From Fennellomyces sp. T-0311 (taxonomy: Eukaryota; Mucoromycota; Mucoromycetes; Mucorales; Lichtheimiaceae), in assembly GCA_025266875.1 (NCBI GenBank), contig JALLLT010000022.1, positions 1-64,000 on the forward strand: DNA of 64,000 nt, in the 5' to 3' direction. The translations under genes and the position numbers were made by a program. The notes beneath the pieces were generated by a model. The model was not told the origin of the DNA and ran no database searches. It worked only from the letters and a program-made list of their open reading frames with translations. Positions 22,554-33,236 of the stretch are shown here, one piece after another (the first letter of the stretch is position 1; every line of letters starts with the position of its first letter).

Positions 22554-24906
22554 TTATTCCTCATCAATCCATGCTCTATTTTTGGCCATCCAATCTAGCA
22601 ATTTGCTACCTAAAGCCTTCCTAATTTCTTCTACTTGGTCAACAGCAACAGCAACTTCCCTCAAATGGTGGTTATTGGCATACTGGATGATCCCATCGAT
22701 GATAGCTTTGCGACGCCGGAAAAATCTATCGTCTTTACACCACTTGTTGCCCCAGTGACATTCCAGCTCGGCACAAGTGGGGAAGCCTGAAAACCCTTGG
22801 TGCCATTCATGCCAAAGTTCGCAGATGGTTCTTGTACCCTGGCTCATTCAGTGATATGGTGGCTGGGAGTTAGCGCCCTGATCCGCGCTCGTGATTTGTT
22901 CTGTTGGTATTGCCACAGACATGGACATAGGAATGGATGTACTCGAAGAAGAGGTAGGTGTGATCTCAAAGTCAGAACTCCCAGTAGATGGCTGCACACG
23001 GACTTGCACATTTAAAGGCACTCTTCCAGATATCAGATCTTCCAAGTACTGCGTGGTGGATTGGGATTGCTGGTTTACAGCTTCAGTGAGTACATGTATT
23101 TGTGCAGAGAGATCTGTATGGATGGTGCGAACGTAGTCATGCATCAATGGCATCGCCATCTATAAGGTCAATTCTGCCGGGCTGGTTGGCTAACCATAGT
23201 ATTAATCAAGCTACTGGAAAGATTGTATTAGTATATGTGATGCGCACTACTGATTTTACCACTTACTGCTTGAAATTCAAATAGTCCGAATCTATGTTAA
23301 AAAGAGGATGATTCTATATGCTCAATTCGGGAAACTGTTCTTACATCAGCACTGAGTCTTGTAAAAATGTCTCTCGAAGTACTTGTAGCATCTTGAGAAA
23401 TCCGTTGGCAGCAATACTGTTGTCCCCTTGGTTGACATCAATTTGCGCTTGCCGCTCCTCAACCTTGGGGAAGACTTTATGGCAAAGTTCTGGTTATGGC
23501 TTGACAGCAGCGCGTTGCAAATAGAAATGGCCACATTCAGTAGGAAAATCCACCAGTACTCGCAATAACCATCATGGTAGGTTTGTAAGATAAGAACCCT
23601 CCATTGAATCATTTGTCTACCTTCCTGCATGGCGAATCTGTGAATCACCTGCTGCGCTGACGTCTGCCGTTCTCACACCAGATTTTCGACCAGTATGCGT
23701 CTTTGCTCTGCTACGTATACCAACTGCATTGAAAGTGGTTTCCAATGCCCTGTAGTGCGCGGCAGGAGTAATTTTCTTGGTATTGGGTGGTGGCAGCTTG
23801 GTCTTGAAAAGCTTGATTGTGTACCATGTTTCAGGCGAAGTCATGTCCAGAAAATCTTCACACTCGATATGCCAGTGGTAAAAAAGATATAAGCCAAATC
23901 CCATCCATGGACATACTTCGACGTTTGCATTTCTGATAAAAGATCCATGCTGAGCATAGCCATATTGATTCGTTTTACCATGGTCCAAGAGCAAAACCAA
24001 GGCAGGGCATTCAATATCCGGTGTCGGTCCTTCGCGCTCCAAGGGTAGTGTTTAAACATCGGGCAACTCGAGTTCTTGAACATTTTCACCTCGCATAAGT
24101 GTAAAGTGGGACACCATCATCATTGCAGCGTTTCGATAATGCTTACTCGAATCCTTGGCAATGAAGTAATCGATGATTTGAGTCAGTTCCGCAATTGTTG
24201 AGTACCCATCGAACATAGTGCCAGAAGCACGATCCTTGAAATTGTCGCGACACTTACAAGTTTCTTTCTTCCTCGCGTTTTTCAATAAATTCTTGACAGC
24301 TTGAATTCGTGAATGGTTGGCAGCCGAGTTCACGTTGAGGTCAAGCTGCTCATTGTATAAACGTGTGATCGCACTGACATATTGGTCGATTGTTGAAAAG
24401 CCAAATGCGCTTAGCGGCCTCTACATCATCAGCAATTTCTTCTGGAGTTCGATTCATCTCATCCATTTCATCCATTTCGTCTACTTCGTCTACTTCATCT
24501 ACTTCGTCCACTTCAGCTTCAGGTAAGCGTCGCTTCCGACCACAAGGACGGACTGGCCTGCCTAGTACCTGAAGCATTTGGCGATAGTGAGTATACATAC
24601 ACACTTGCTGGCACAATTTGAATAAGCATCATATACCTTCTCTAAAAGAAATGCATGTAGCTTAAGACCGGTTACTTGTTCAATAGTCTGGAGATGAAAG
24701 CGTTTGGCATGACACCACTTTTTAAACTCTTTAATCTTGGGCCTATAGGCATTCTTGGTATGCTGAGAGGTTAGATCTTGGGCTTCTTGTTGTGTTTCTT
24801 GCAATTGCTGTTCCATTTCCAGTTCCAACACAGCATAGTGAGCCTCTTCAGATTGTGAAGAGAAAGCGTTGCTTGTGTTTGATGATTGAAGTCTATGCAC
24901 GGCCAT
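22554..24906 (-). pseudogene. Crypton-type tyrosine recombinase, broken
   Basis: The N-terminal part (24906, MAVHRLQSS) has a Gln/Glu-rich helix and an AYRPKIKEFKKWC segment of the core-binding domain. An acidic Asp-Glu-Val repeat follows (about 24455-24515). The catalytic part shows MRGENVQEL (first Arg), HTGRKSGVR (His-x-x-Arg), QIRHAGR, a TAG, and in another frame SYLTNLP with the likely nucleophilic Tyr. The C-terminus (22554-22847) is a GCR1_C-like domain (ELWHEWHQGF...FFRRRKAIIDGI). This order is that of fungal Crypton recombinases, which move by circular intermediates and lack inverted repeats. Several frame changes and stops make it a pseudogene. Confidence 0.7.
24455..24515. repeat. 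9-bp tandem repeat coding Asp-Glu-Val/Met
   Basis: TCATCTACT / TCGTCTACT-type units, seven or so in a row, encode an acidic Asp-Glu-Val/Met stretch in the recombinase pseudogene. Confidence 0.75.
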
Positions 24907-25119
24907 ATCTGAGGTAAAGCTTAAAAAGATGTATGGTTTTGCAAAATGAAAGTGATAGCCCTTATATTAGGCTTCTCCAATATACCCGAACACTCGTACC
25001 CAACTCGATAGATACTCGACTCGTTATGTTTTCAAGTTTTTTTGAAATACCCGACTCGACTCGGTCAGTTATATGTAGAGCATATTAAACAGTCTCCACA
25101 GTGGGTCCAAGCCCCAGAT
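24907..25119. other. Spacer with ACTCG-rich fragment
   Basis: Repeated ACTCG and ACCCGACTCG motifs resemble the end of a hAT-like non-autonomous element. No partner end found. Confidence 0.25.
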
Positions 25120-25235
25120 TAGGGTTCTGCATAAAATCCGGATTGCTCGATCCGTTCCGTTTCGAATTGAAACGAAACGGATTCGGATTGAGCTTTTGAC
25201 GATCCGGATTGAGCTTTTGACGATCCGGATTGAAA

Positions 25236-26315
25236 ACGGATCTGAAGGTGGCAATCCGGATCGATCTGTTTGATCCGTTTTATTTTATGTGGCTAATTTG
25301 TCGTTGACTTGGTAATTACAGCATTGTTAAAAGTGTTGAAGAATATATAAGGCGAATATAACATAAACGTATTCCGTTACTTTGAGTAGAGAGCAATATA
25401 AAAGAGAAGGGTTTATTAAAAAAAAAAAGACGTGCAGCATCAAATAATCTGCTGTGATGCTGTAGCGAAATTAACTAGGGATGGAAGATTGAATTATAAT
25501 GGGCGGTAATAAGGATCGTAAACTACAGTGAAAAAAGTAGAGGGCTTTCTGGCTTGCAAGCGGCGTTGTTAATTAATATGCATTTGCATTTTCGGCGAGA
25601 GTTGTATCCATCCAAGCTCTCTGTCGATGATACAGAAGATAATGAGTGTGTAGCCTTATGTGCTCCTTGTGCAGCGATATTATGATTGTTAGCCGTTTCA
25701 TTCCAGAGTCAGTGGTGTCGTTATCATGCCGATGGTAATCAAGCTAAAGTATTTTTGGAAAGGAGATAGAAGTGCTTTCGGGGATATGATGTAGTATATA
25801 CATGGCCGGAACAATATGCTAAAGGCAGGTTTGCGATCTATTACGATCCGTAAGTTGCTCGTTCACCATACGCGAATGCTGAGCTCTATCATGCAAACCG
25901 TTTTATTGTTGATAACATTGACCATTCGGAAGACTCCGATCGCGGTAGGCTGCTCAATTTAGTAAAAGGGTTGTATGTTTTAGGAAATACTCAACCCGAT
26001 CTTCATGATAACCTTTGTGCGACTTCTTCCGAAGGATGATAGCTATCTTATGGCACACCGGAAGAACACTATCATCAGGTTATGTCTAGCTGATCCGTAA
26101 TATCGGCAATGGCTCATAAAAACTAAGCTGAACAAAGCTATATAAAGTCTCAAGAGCAATTTGTTTGAAAGTAGAATACACTTCTTTTTATTACTGTTCC
26201 TCACTACGGTATGAGACTTTGCATTTACATCCAACAACTGCATCCTCTTTCGTGCACTCAATTACATACCTTCTTTACTGACATAATTCCTCCCAACAGG
26301 CATCCAACTTTTACG
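25236..26315. other. 5' non-coding region of the hAT element
   Basis: About 1.1 kb without a supported gene between the left subterminal repeats and the transposase ATG. It must hold the transposase promoter. Confidence 0.4.
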
Positions 26316-28671
26316 ATGAATCCACCAGCTTTCTCTATCCTCGGTAAGCGCACTTCAACTACGCGTGATGATAACGTACTCACCCAAGAAGTAAGTTGTC
26401 CTGTGCTGCCAATAAGTACATCCTGAATTACCTGCTCTAACATATTCTCATCACTTCCTTTAGGACTCTTCGATGAACGAGCGAGAGGGCAGCTCTATGT
26501 CCATCGACCGCCAGCTTTCCACCATGTCGACTGATTTCGAAAACGAAGACAATGACACCAGCAATGAGGCTGATTCTGTTGCGCCTACTTCGAGCCAAGA
26601 CCAGGCCACCAGAAAAGGGGTAAAAGCATGCAAAAGCTGGGTGTACCAGTGGTTCGAGGCGAAGCAAGACGCTACGACAGCCATCACGTACTTCCACTGC
26701 CAATACCCGCTGGGCAAGGGACTCTGCAGTGTACACTTCAAGGATCCGAAGGAAACAACTACTGGATTGACCAAACACTTGTCCAAACATGGCGTTAACA
26801 AGGACACGGCCCGCAATGCACCACCACAGGGAAATACGCTCCATGGGTACCTGTCAAACGCCACGGCGAGCTTCCAGCCTTTCGATCCCGAGCTCTTCCG
26901 CAGACTGCTTTGCCTGTTCATTGTGTCTGCGGCATTGCCATTCGCCATTGTCAAGAACGTGTACTTCCAAAGGTTGCTGAATCTCGTGCAATCCGCTCCG
27001 AGTATCACCCACATAAAGCTCCTCAGTGACACCACCATCTCCCGTGATTTGCTCGACGTGTACCAGCTTTACAGAAGCTGTATGGATGGTATCCTGAAAA
27101 GTCAGCCGTACCTTTCGTACACTGTCGATGCTTGGACGAGCAAATGGAGAATCCCATTCCTTGGTATCACAGCCCATTGGATCGATGAAGAATGGAAGCA
27201 GCAATCTGTTGCCATCGGCCTTCAGCTTCTGAATGGACCACACACCGGTGCAAACATGGCAGGCGCTTTCATGAACGTCTTGAACGAGTGGGCCTGTTGT
27301 CGACGCCCTTTTTCTGACGGCAGACAATGCATCCAACATGGATACGATGGCTGTTGAATTGCAGTTTCTGGTCGGATCCGACATCTTTGATGCCAAGGAA
27401 AATCGTATCCCATGCATTACACATATCATCAACTTGGCTGCACAGGCAATTCTGCACGAGGGACTGGGAGCAGAGGCGTACGATGATGAAGAGCAAGCGT
27501 TGCAGACTACAGAGGAGCCTATTACTATCAGTGCAGGTAAGAGAAAAACTGACCAGGGAAGTGCACCTCCATATTAATTATAATATGACTTACCTTAGGC
27601 GAGACGTTGCGTAAGCTGCGTAAAGGAATCGTAGCCATCAGGGCATCCCCACAAAGACTGGAGCAATACCGGAACTCATTCAAGGTGGTAGGCCATCAAC
27701 CGCAAAGCATGGACAATGAGGATGCCGATATCACCGAAGTCGAGACTGAAGACCGCCGTGAGCTGATCCTCGATGTTCGTACTCGTTGGAACTCGACCTA
27801 TAGCATGATCCAGAGGGCGCTTACAGTCAAGCGCTCGTATGGTAGTACATGCCGAAATATCGCAGGGCTTGAGAAGTATGATCTGACCGACTATGAATGG
27901 CAATGTCTGGAGAAGATGGCCGAACTGCTCCATGAATTTGCAAGAATGACCCCATTGCTGTCTGGTTCGTCCTATGCAACCATGAACTTGGTTATCCTTG
28001 CCTATAACCGGTTGCTAGGGAAACTCGAAGCATACCAAAGAGAATGGAAGAAGGTGAGTCGATATACGTGCCAAGGACTGTCATCCCATGCCATATACTT
28101 ACATCATACTTTTTAGACCTGGCCTGAATTGGTGCAAGCAGCTAAGTGCGGCTGGGAAAAGTTGCAGGGCTACTATTGCAAGGCTGACGGTCATGCGTAC
28201 GCCGTTGCTACTGCCATGGACCCACGCCTCAAGTACGAATGGTGGGAGGACGAGAACTGGGGTGAATACCGGGCAGACGCAATAGAAATGGTGGAGCATA
28301 CATGGCAATCGTACAAGCTGTCCAAGAGCCAAGAACGAAGCACGGTCAACCCAGACGCTTTGATCAAGAAGAAGAGGTCGAACGTTGACCAGCTGGAGAA
28401 ATACGCTGCTGCTGACACCGTCACTGACGAGAGTGATGGGGAGAACAACTCGATCGTTTTGGAGTATTGGCAACGGGAGGTGAACAATTGGCAGGAGCTA
28501 AGGCTGATGGCACGCAGGTACTTGGCAATTCCTGCATCGTCAACAGGATCCAAACGCCTTTTCTCTCGCGCAAAGCACTACATCCCAAGTGAGCGAAACC
28601 GACTCAGTAGCAAGAAACTCGAAGCAAGTGTCCTACTCGATTTGTGGAGCAAGTATTTTGGAGAAGAATAA
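26316..28671 (+). pseudogene. hAT transposase, near-intact with one frame break
   Basis: Exons 26316-26390, 26464-27536, 27599-28053 and 28117-28671 join in frame across introns of 73, 62 and 63 bp. Domains in order: a BED-type zinc finger (FHCQY...GLCSVHF...LTKHLSKH), the RNase H-like core with YTVDAWTSKW (first Asp), TADNASNM (second Asp) and CITHIINLAAQ, VRTRWNSTY (RW motif), and the C-terminal hAT dimerisation region with YLAIPASSTGSKRLFSRA and ASVLLDLW. The frame changes between about 27285 and 27320, just before the DNASN motif, so it is called a pseudogene. A sequencing indel is the alternative. Otherwise open over roughly 720 codons. Confidence 0.8.
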
Positions 28672-29117
28672 CAGCAAGATGGGGATTGTGCATGGTTGTA
28701 AAAAGCTTTTTTTATGTGCTCATTACAACAGTCACTTTTCTTTTTTACTTTTAACTCCCCTTCTTCCCTACAAACACTTTTCAATGCTTCTGCCATTCTG
28801 CTCTCCTGCCACCCTTATCTGTTTTTATTTTCTTCCCCATCATTACACTTAGTGTTATTTCATTTTCTCCTTTCTTTTTCTTCTTCCTACTCTTTTCTTT
28901 CTTTTTTCTCGCTGCTTTCGACTGTTGTACTATATAACATCTGCTAATTCAATAAAAAACATCAGCATATACACTTACTTTTAATTTGTCCTTCTACGAA
29001 GTGTTGATCTTTTTCAAAGCTTGTTCTTACTATTCGGATTTCAGATCAGATCCAGATTTTTATGAAACAGATCCAGATCCACCTCGATCCATTTCGGATC
29101 CGTGAATGACGATCCCT
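28672..29117. other. 3' non-coding part of the hAT element
   Basis: A long pyrimidine-rich strand, an AATAAA signal at about 28952, then GGATC-type subterminal motifs and the terminus. No gene. Confidence 0.5.
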
Positions 29118-29267
29118 AGTCCTAAAACTCTCTATTATCTGACAACTTCTCTTTCAAACCTTTGATCTGTTATTGGCTACGGTTCATCCGCCAACAAGTG
29201 ACACGATACAGAGAACAAAAATGAAATATCTACCACTTTTAGTGGCAGTAGCTTAGAGTATAAAGCT

Positions 29268-29341
29268 TGCTCACTACAGGGGTCGAACCTGTGGCCTTGG
29301 CGTTATTAGCACCACGCTCTAACCAACTGAGCTAAGCGAGC
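29268..29341 (-). tRNA. tRNA-Ile (AAT)
   Basis: On the minus strand: acceptor GCTCGCT/AGTGAGC (one G-U pair), D arm GCTC...GAGC, anticodon stem TGGTG/CGCCA with loop CTAATAA giving anticodon AAT, T arm ACAGG-TTCGACC-CCTGT, discriminator A. No intron. Confidence 0.92.
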
Positions 29342-29396
29342 CTCTGTGTTCGAACCTGTGCCGGAAACTATATCAGGCCAAATCTAGTATCACATT

Positions 29397-29610
29397 CACT
29401 GCACTTAAAATGATTTTTAGCCTGGCTAAAGCTGGGCTCAAAGGCCGACTTTGAGCTGATTTGAGCTGGCTCAAATCCCACATTTGAGCGATTTTGAGCC
29501 AGATCAATGACCACCTTTAAACCAGCTCATTCTGCTCAAATGTGGACTTTGAGCCAGCTAATTTTCTCAAATGTGGCCTTTGAGTGATTTTGAACCTGGC
29601 TCAAAATATA
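29397..29610 (+). repeat. CACTA left terminus with TTTGAGC subterminal repeats
   Basis: At least ten copies of TTTGAGC or GCTCAAA in both orientations within about 170 bp of the tip. In plant CACTA elements such motifs bind the TNPA-type protein. Confidence 0.7.
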
Positions 29611-31054
29611 CATTCTCTCTTTTTTTTTAACATCTTATTGGTTAAAACTAGCGTACTATTATTCTTTTCTTAAATAATAATTGGTTCACATTTGCAAAAA
29701 AAAAGTTTTTTTTTCCTTTTATATAACATTAAAGAAGTGTTGTTATTGATAAAATAATATTACTTCAAAAGCTTATAATAAAAAAACTATATACAAAAAG
29801 TATTTCTATTTGTAAAACTATAAATGCTTACCTTTTTTCCAATAATAAAGTGTTGCTTTGTAAAAAAAAGGTGCTATTCTTACATATGCTTTGATAGTGT
29901 GAGGTTTGTTTTTTGTTTTCCACTCTATTGAAAAGCTAGCTAATTAGTATCATATAAAAGAAAAAAAAAGCCAACATACCGTTTGAACGATCAAGTAACA
30001 AGAGGACGCCTAATATAAAATGTTTAAGTACTGTAGTTAAAGAAAAGTATACCGTAAGATTATATACAAAAAGTTCTCTGTAAAAAAAAATGAAGTGAAA
30101 AAGAATCTGTTTATCATGGTGGAAAAAATACATACCAATATTATAGGTGACAGAATTTGTGTAAAAGAGGTCTTTATAAAAAAACGCGTCAGCCAGCTAT
30201 ACAACCTCACAGCCCAAAAAGCATACTGTAAAAGAAACTGTAGCAACAGGTTTTTGTGTAAAAGTTGTCTTTATAAGAAAAAACTGCATTAGTTATATAT
30301 ACAACCTCACAACTCAGAAGTATACCATAAAAACCATAGCAACAGCTTTAAAAATGCTTGGAAACAATTTAAGAACAGCGGTACTGGCAGAAAAGAGAGT
30401 TGTGGCAGACAGAATACAAACGCGTTTACAGCAGTAGTAGTACACATACCTTACACATGTCTGAAACTGAATAAAAACATTGGTTGCAGTACATGGCACT
30501 GTACAGAGTGAAAGGCTGATCGCACGTGCTGGAAATCACGACTAGAGAAAGGTCAAAAGGACAATTGTCGGAAGAGATGGGGCTAGTAATGTCATTACTG
30601 AATTCAAAGTTTACCATGGAGATTATATAACGCCGTGATTCTTAGGGAGAAAAATGCTGAGAGAAAGAAAAGGAAGAGAATAGCGAGAGAAAAGTATATT
30701 TTTTAAACCCGGTCAATTGTCAAAATATGACTTGTCCAACAGGGGTGTGCCTGTCATCATTTGTGTTGCTGTATCATATACACTGTCATATTTGGTGCAA
30801 GTGTGCTTTTACTTATAATAACAATACTAGCACTCTGTGCTTTATACCAATCATCGTTTGCAACCATAACCTAAGGGTAGTAAGTATTATTAATGGGACA
30901 ACAATTCTGACAATATCATATTCAGTTTTTGTGTGCGTTGTATGCGTGACATACACAATTAAAATTTAACTGACGCTGATAACAGTGCTGTGATGGAGTG
31001 AGGAAGTATAAAAAGTTTTCATTCTCCATATTTTAAGATTCGCCTTTCTCTATT
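29611..31054. other. AT-rich 5' part of the CACTA element
   Basis: No supported gene. A roughly 95-bp direct repeat occurs twice at about 30158-30350 (shared GTGTAAAAG..GTCTTTATAA and ACAACCTCACA blocks). Confidence 0.5.
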
Positions 31055-32370
31055 ATGTCTGGTTCTTTCAATTTTACACGCAGTTACGATATGTACTTGA
31101 GCCCACCCCAGCCTATGGATAGCCCAAGTGTCAATTTCTCGTCGCAAGACAATTCATCTTTGGAGGCAACCCTTCCTTTCAATGGAAGTGCTGCTTTCGA
31201 CGCGCCCTTGCGACGCACCAAGCGCGCACGACACCTTGATGGTGCAGAGTCAGTCGCTCAAGCCACCATCATTGGTAATGACGACGACGACATGCACACA
31301 ATGATGGTTAAGATGCAGCACGCGTTTAACCAGCGTTGTGGGCAACTGGAGGTGGATCTGCAGCTTCAGGCGCGGAAGCTCAAGAATGCAGAGAGCCTAG
31401 TTGGCGCCTTGCAGGAGAAGGTCACCAAGCTGGAGCAGGACAATGTAGACCTGCAAACCCAGGTCAACGAACTCAACTGCAAGGCCGAGCAAACGCGCTC
31501 CAAGAAAGTGTCCAACGGACGCGATCCTGTGCTCTTGGTAACATATTTACCGAATGCATATATCTTTAGTTTAACTATTGTTTCGTTTAGGGTGGGATTA
31601 GGAGCTACTTCACGGCCCTAAGACCTCATGTCCGCAGCCTTGACGCTCCCGACCCGGTCATTGCGGATTGCACCGTGTTGCATGCTGCTGTGCAGTATAT
31701 GTGCACAGATATAATGAAAGGCCTTGGAGTCGATTGGCCTGCGCCGTTCATTGAGCAGAAGATGCGAACATGGTTCAAGAACAGCGGCACACGGTCCAAG
31801 CTCACCGGGGATGAACGAGCAGTGACCAACAAGGCTGCTCAGCTTGTTACTGCTCGCCGCGAGGTGAGACTTTGCAAAAACGTTTTTAGCTAATATAACT
31901 TAACCATATCTATTAGAAATTGAATTGGCGCAAGAAAGTAGTGGACGACGAACGCTACAAGGCAATTCTGGACAACGAATTCGAGGAAGGGTATGAGAAG
32001 CTCGTTCATCATGAGTTTCTCATGTCCGATGAGGAAGACGTGCGTGATGAGAGCGGCATCATGAGAGCAAAGCGTCCGTTGCACCCTCTTTGGAGAGCAC
32101 CTGTGGTGCGTAGTGTGTTCTGGCTGAAGTTACGAGATTTTGTGTTCTGACTATATTTATATGCAGGTCGATGAGTTGTACGCTAGGCTCAAAGTGCTAC
32201 GGGAGCTACAAACCAAAAAGCCCCTACACCATCTTCCTCGCCTAGCGTCCAAAGTGGACAGGGGAGAGTTGACCGATGAGCAGCGAAAGCTGTTGCCCGA
32301 CTGGGCCGTCAATTCTCCCGACGAAGCTACGCAGCGTCCTGAGGAATTTGATGAAAATGTACAGGAATAA
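31055..32370 (+). CDS. CACTA accessory protein with coiled coil
   Basis: Four exons, 31055-31537, 31591-31863, 31917-32105 and 32167-32370, all joined in frame across 53-61 bp introns, give 382 residues. The N-terminus is Ser/Pro-rich with a basic patch (LRRTKRARHL). Residues about 75-145 form a leucine-heptad coiled coil (LQEKVTKLEQDNVDLQTQV). The middle part has VDWPAPFIEQKMRTWFKN followed by a basic stretch. The acidic C-terminus holds DELYARLKVLRELQ. No catalytic motif. It occupies the place of TNPA-type DNA-binding proteins in CACTA elements; by sequence the family is not recognised. Confidence 0.7.
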
Positions 32371-33236
32371 AAGCACCAACGTGGTAGGGTGGTAGGGTTG
32401 GGCTTGGGACAAAAAAGATTGAGCTGTCTTTGGGCGCAAAAGTTGGGCATAAAGCTCATGGGTTAACAATCGTTAGCAACAGTCAAGGAGAACGGTAATT
32501 GTAAACTCATGAGTGCACAATGTTTTTACAATCTCGTAGGGATCATGGTATTTGCGCATAACTCCTATTCAAGAAAACATGGACTGAAAAGAAAGAGTGT
32601 CAAAAATTTTATTTCTGGGATACAGGCTTACTAGAAAAGTAAGGACGCTTCTAAAATACCACGGTGCCCTGAGGCGGTGCCTTTCATATTTCCGTTGGTT
32701 GAATGGTCCGCCTCTGGATCATATCAGACAATTCCCGAGCCAACTTACCTATGTTTATACTTAAATGGATCATTATCGCTTCGTATAAAAAAAACAGAGC
32801 CGCATAATGTCATAGTCAGTTAAAGACGAATCAAGTTATAGCAGACGTTCTCTCTCGTGTGATCGAATGATAAGCATCGAATGCTTCCGAAGTAGTGCAA
32901 AGCGCGCGTCTAAGGACATTCTACTGAATAGCTACACAAGGCGTAGATTCATAAAGGCATAGAAGTATAAGTATATCGAATAGTGGAAGGAGTGAAGTGT
33001 GGGCAACGAAGACATAAGTAGAAAAAGGTACATAAACATAAGATACAGGGAAAGAGAATGGAAATAAATAATAGAGAGCATAAGGCATAAGGCATAAGGC
33101 ATAAGAAGGAATTGGCATAGGGCATATAGGCGTATTTTCGTGGTTGTAGAAATCGGAATTAAAGGAAAACGAATGGTGGAAGTCGGGAATGTAGGAAGCA
33201 ATGAAGGTAAAAGTGTAATGAACGGAATGGAGGCGA
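32371..33236. other. Convergent spacer in the CACTA element
   Basis: Holds the 3' ends of both element genes. The only structure seen is a short tandem GCATAAG-type octamer (about 33079-33112). No gene supported. Confidence 0.5.

Larger units (their letters stand above)
25120..29118. mobile_element. hAT element (4 kb)
   Basis: The ends are TAGGGTTCTGC at 25120 and the reverse complement of TAGGGATCGTC at 29118, each followed inward by repeated GGATC-rich motifs (GATCCGGATTGAGCTTTTGA three times at 25163-25235; CAGATCCAGAT type at the other end). It encodes one plus-strand hAT transposase. No 8-bp duplication is visible at these ends, so the flanks may be rearranged. Confidence 0.65.

Noticed and set aside
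25120..29118. 8-bp target duplication of the hAT element
   Set aside because: The bases outside the two tips do not match in any register tried.
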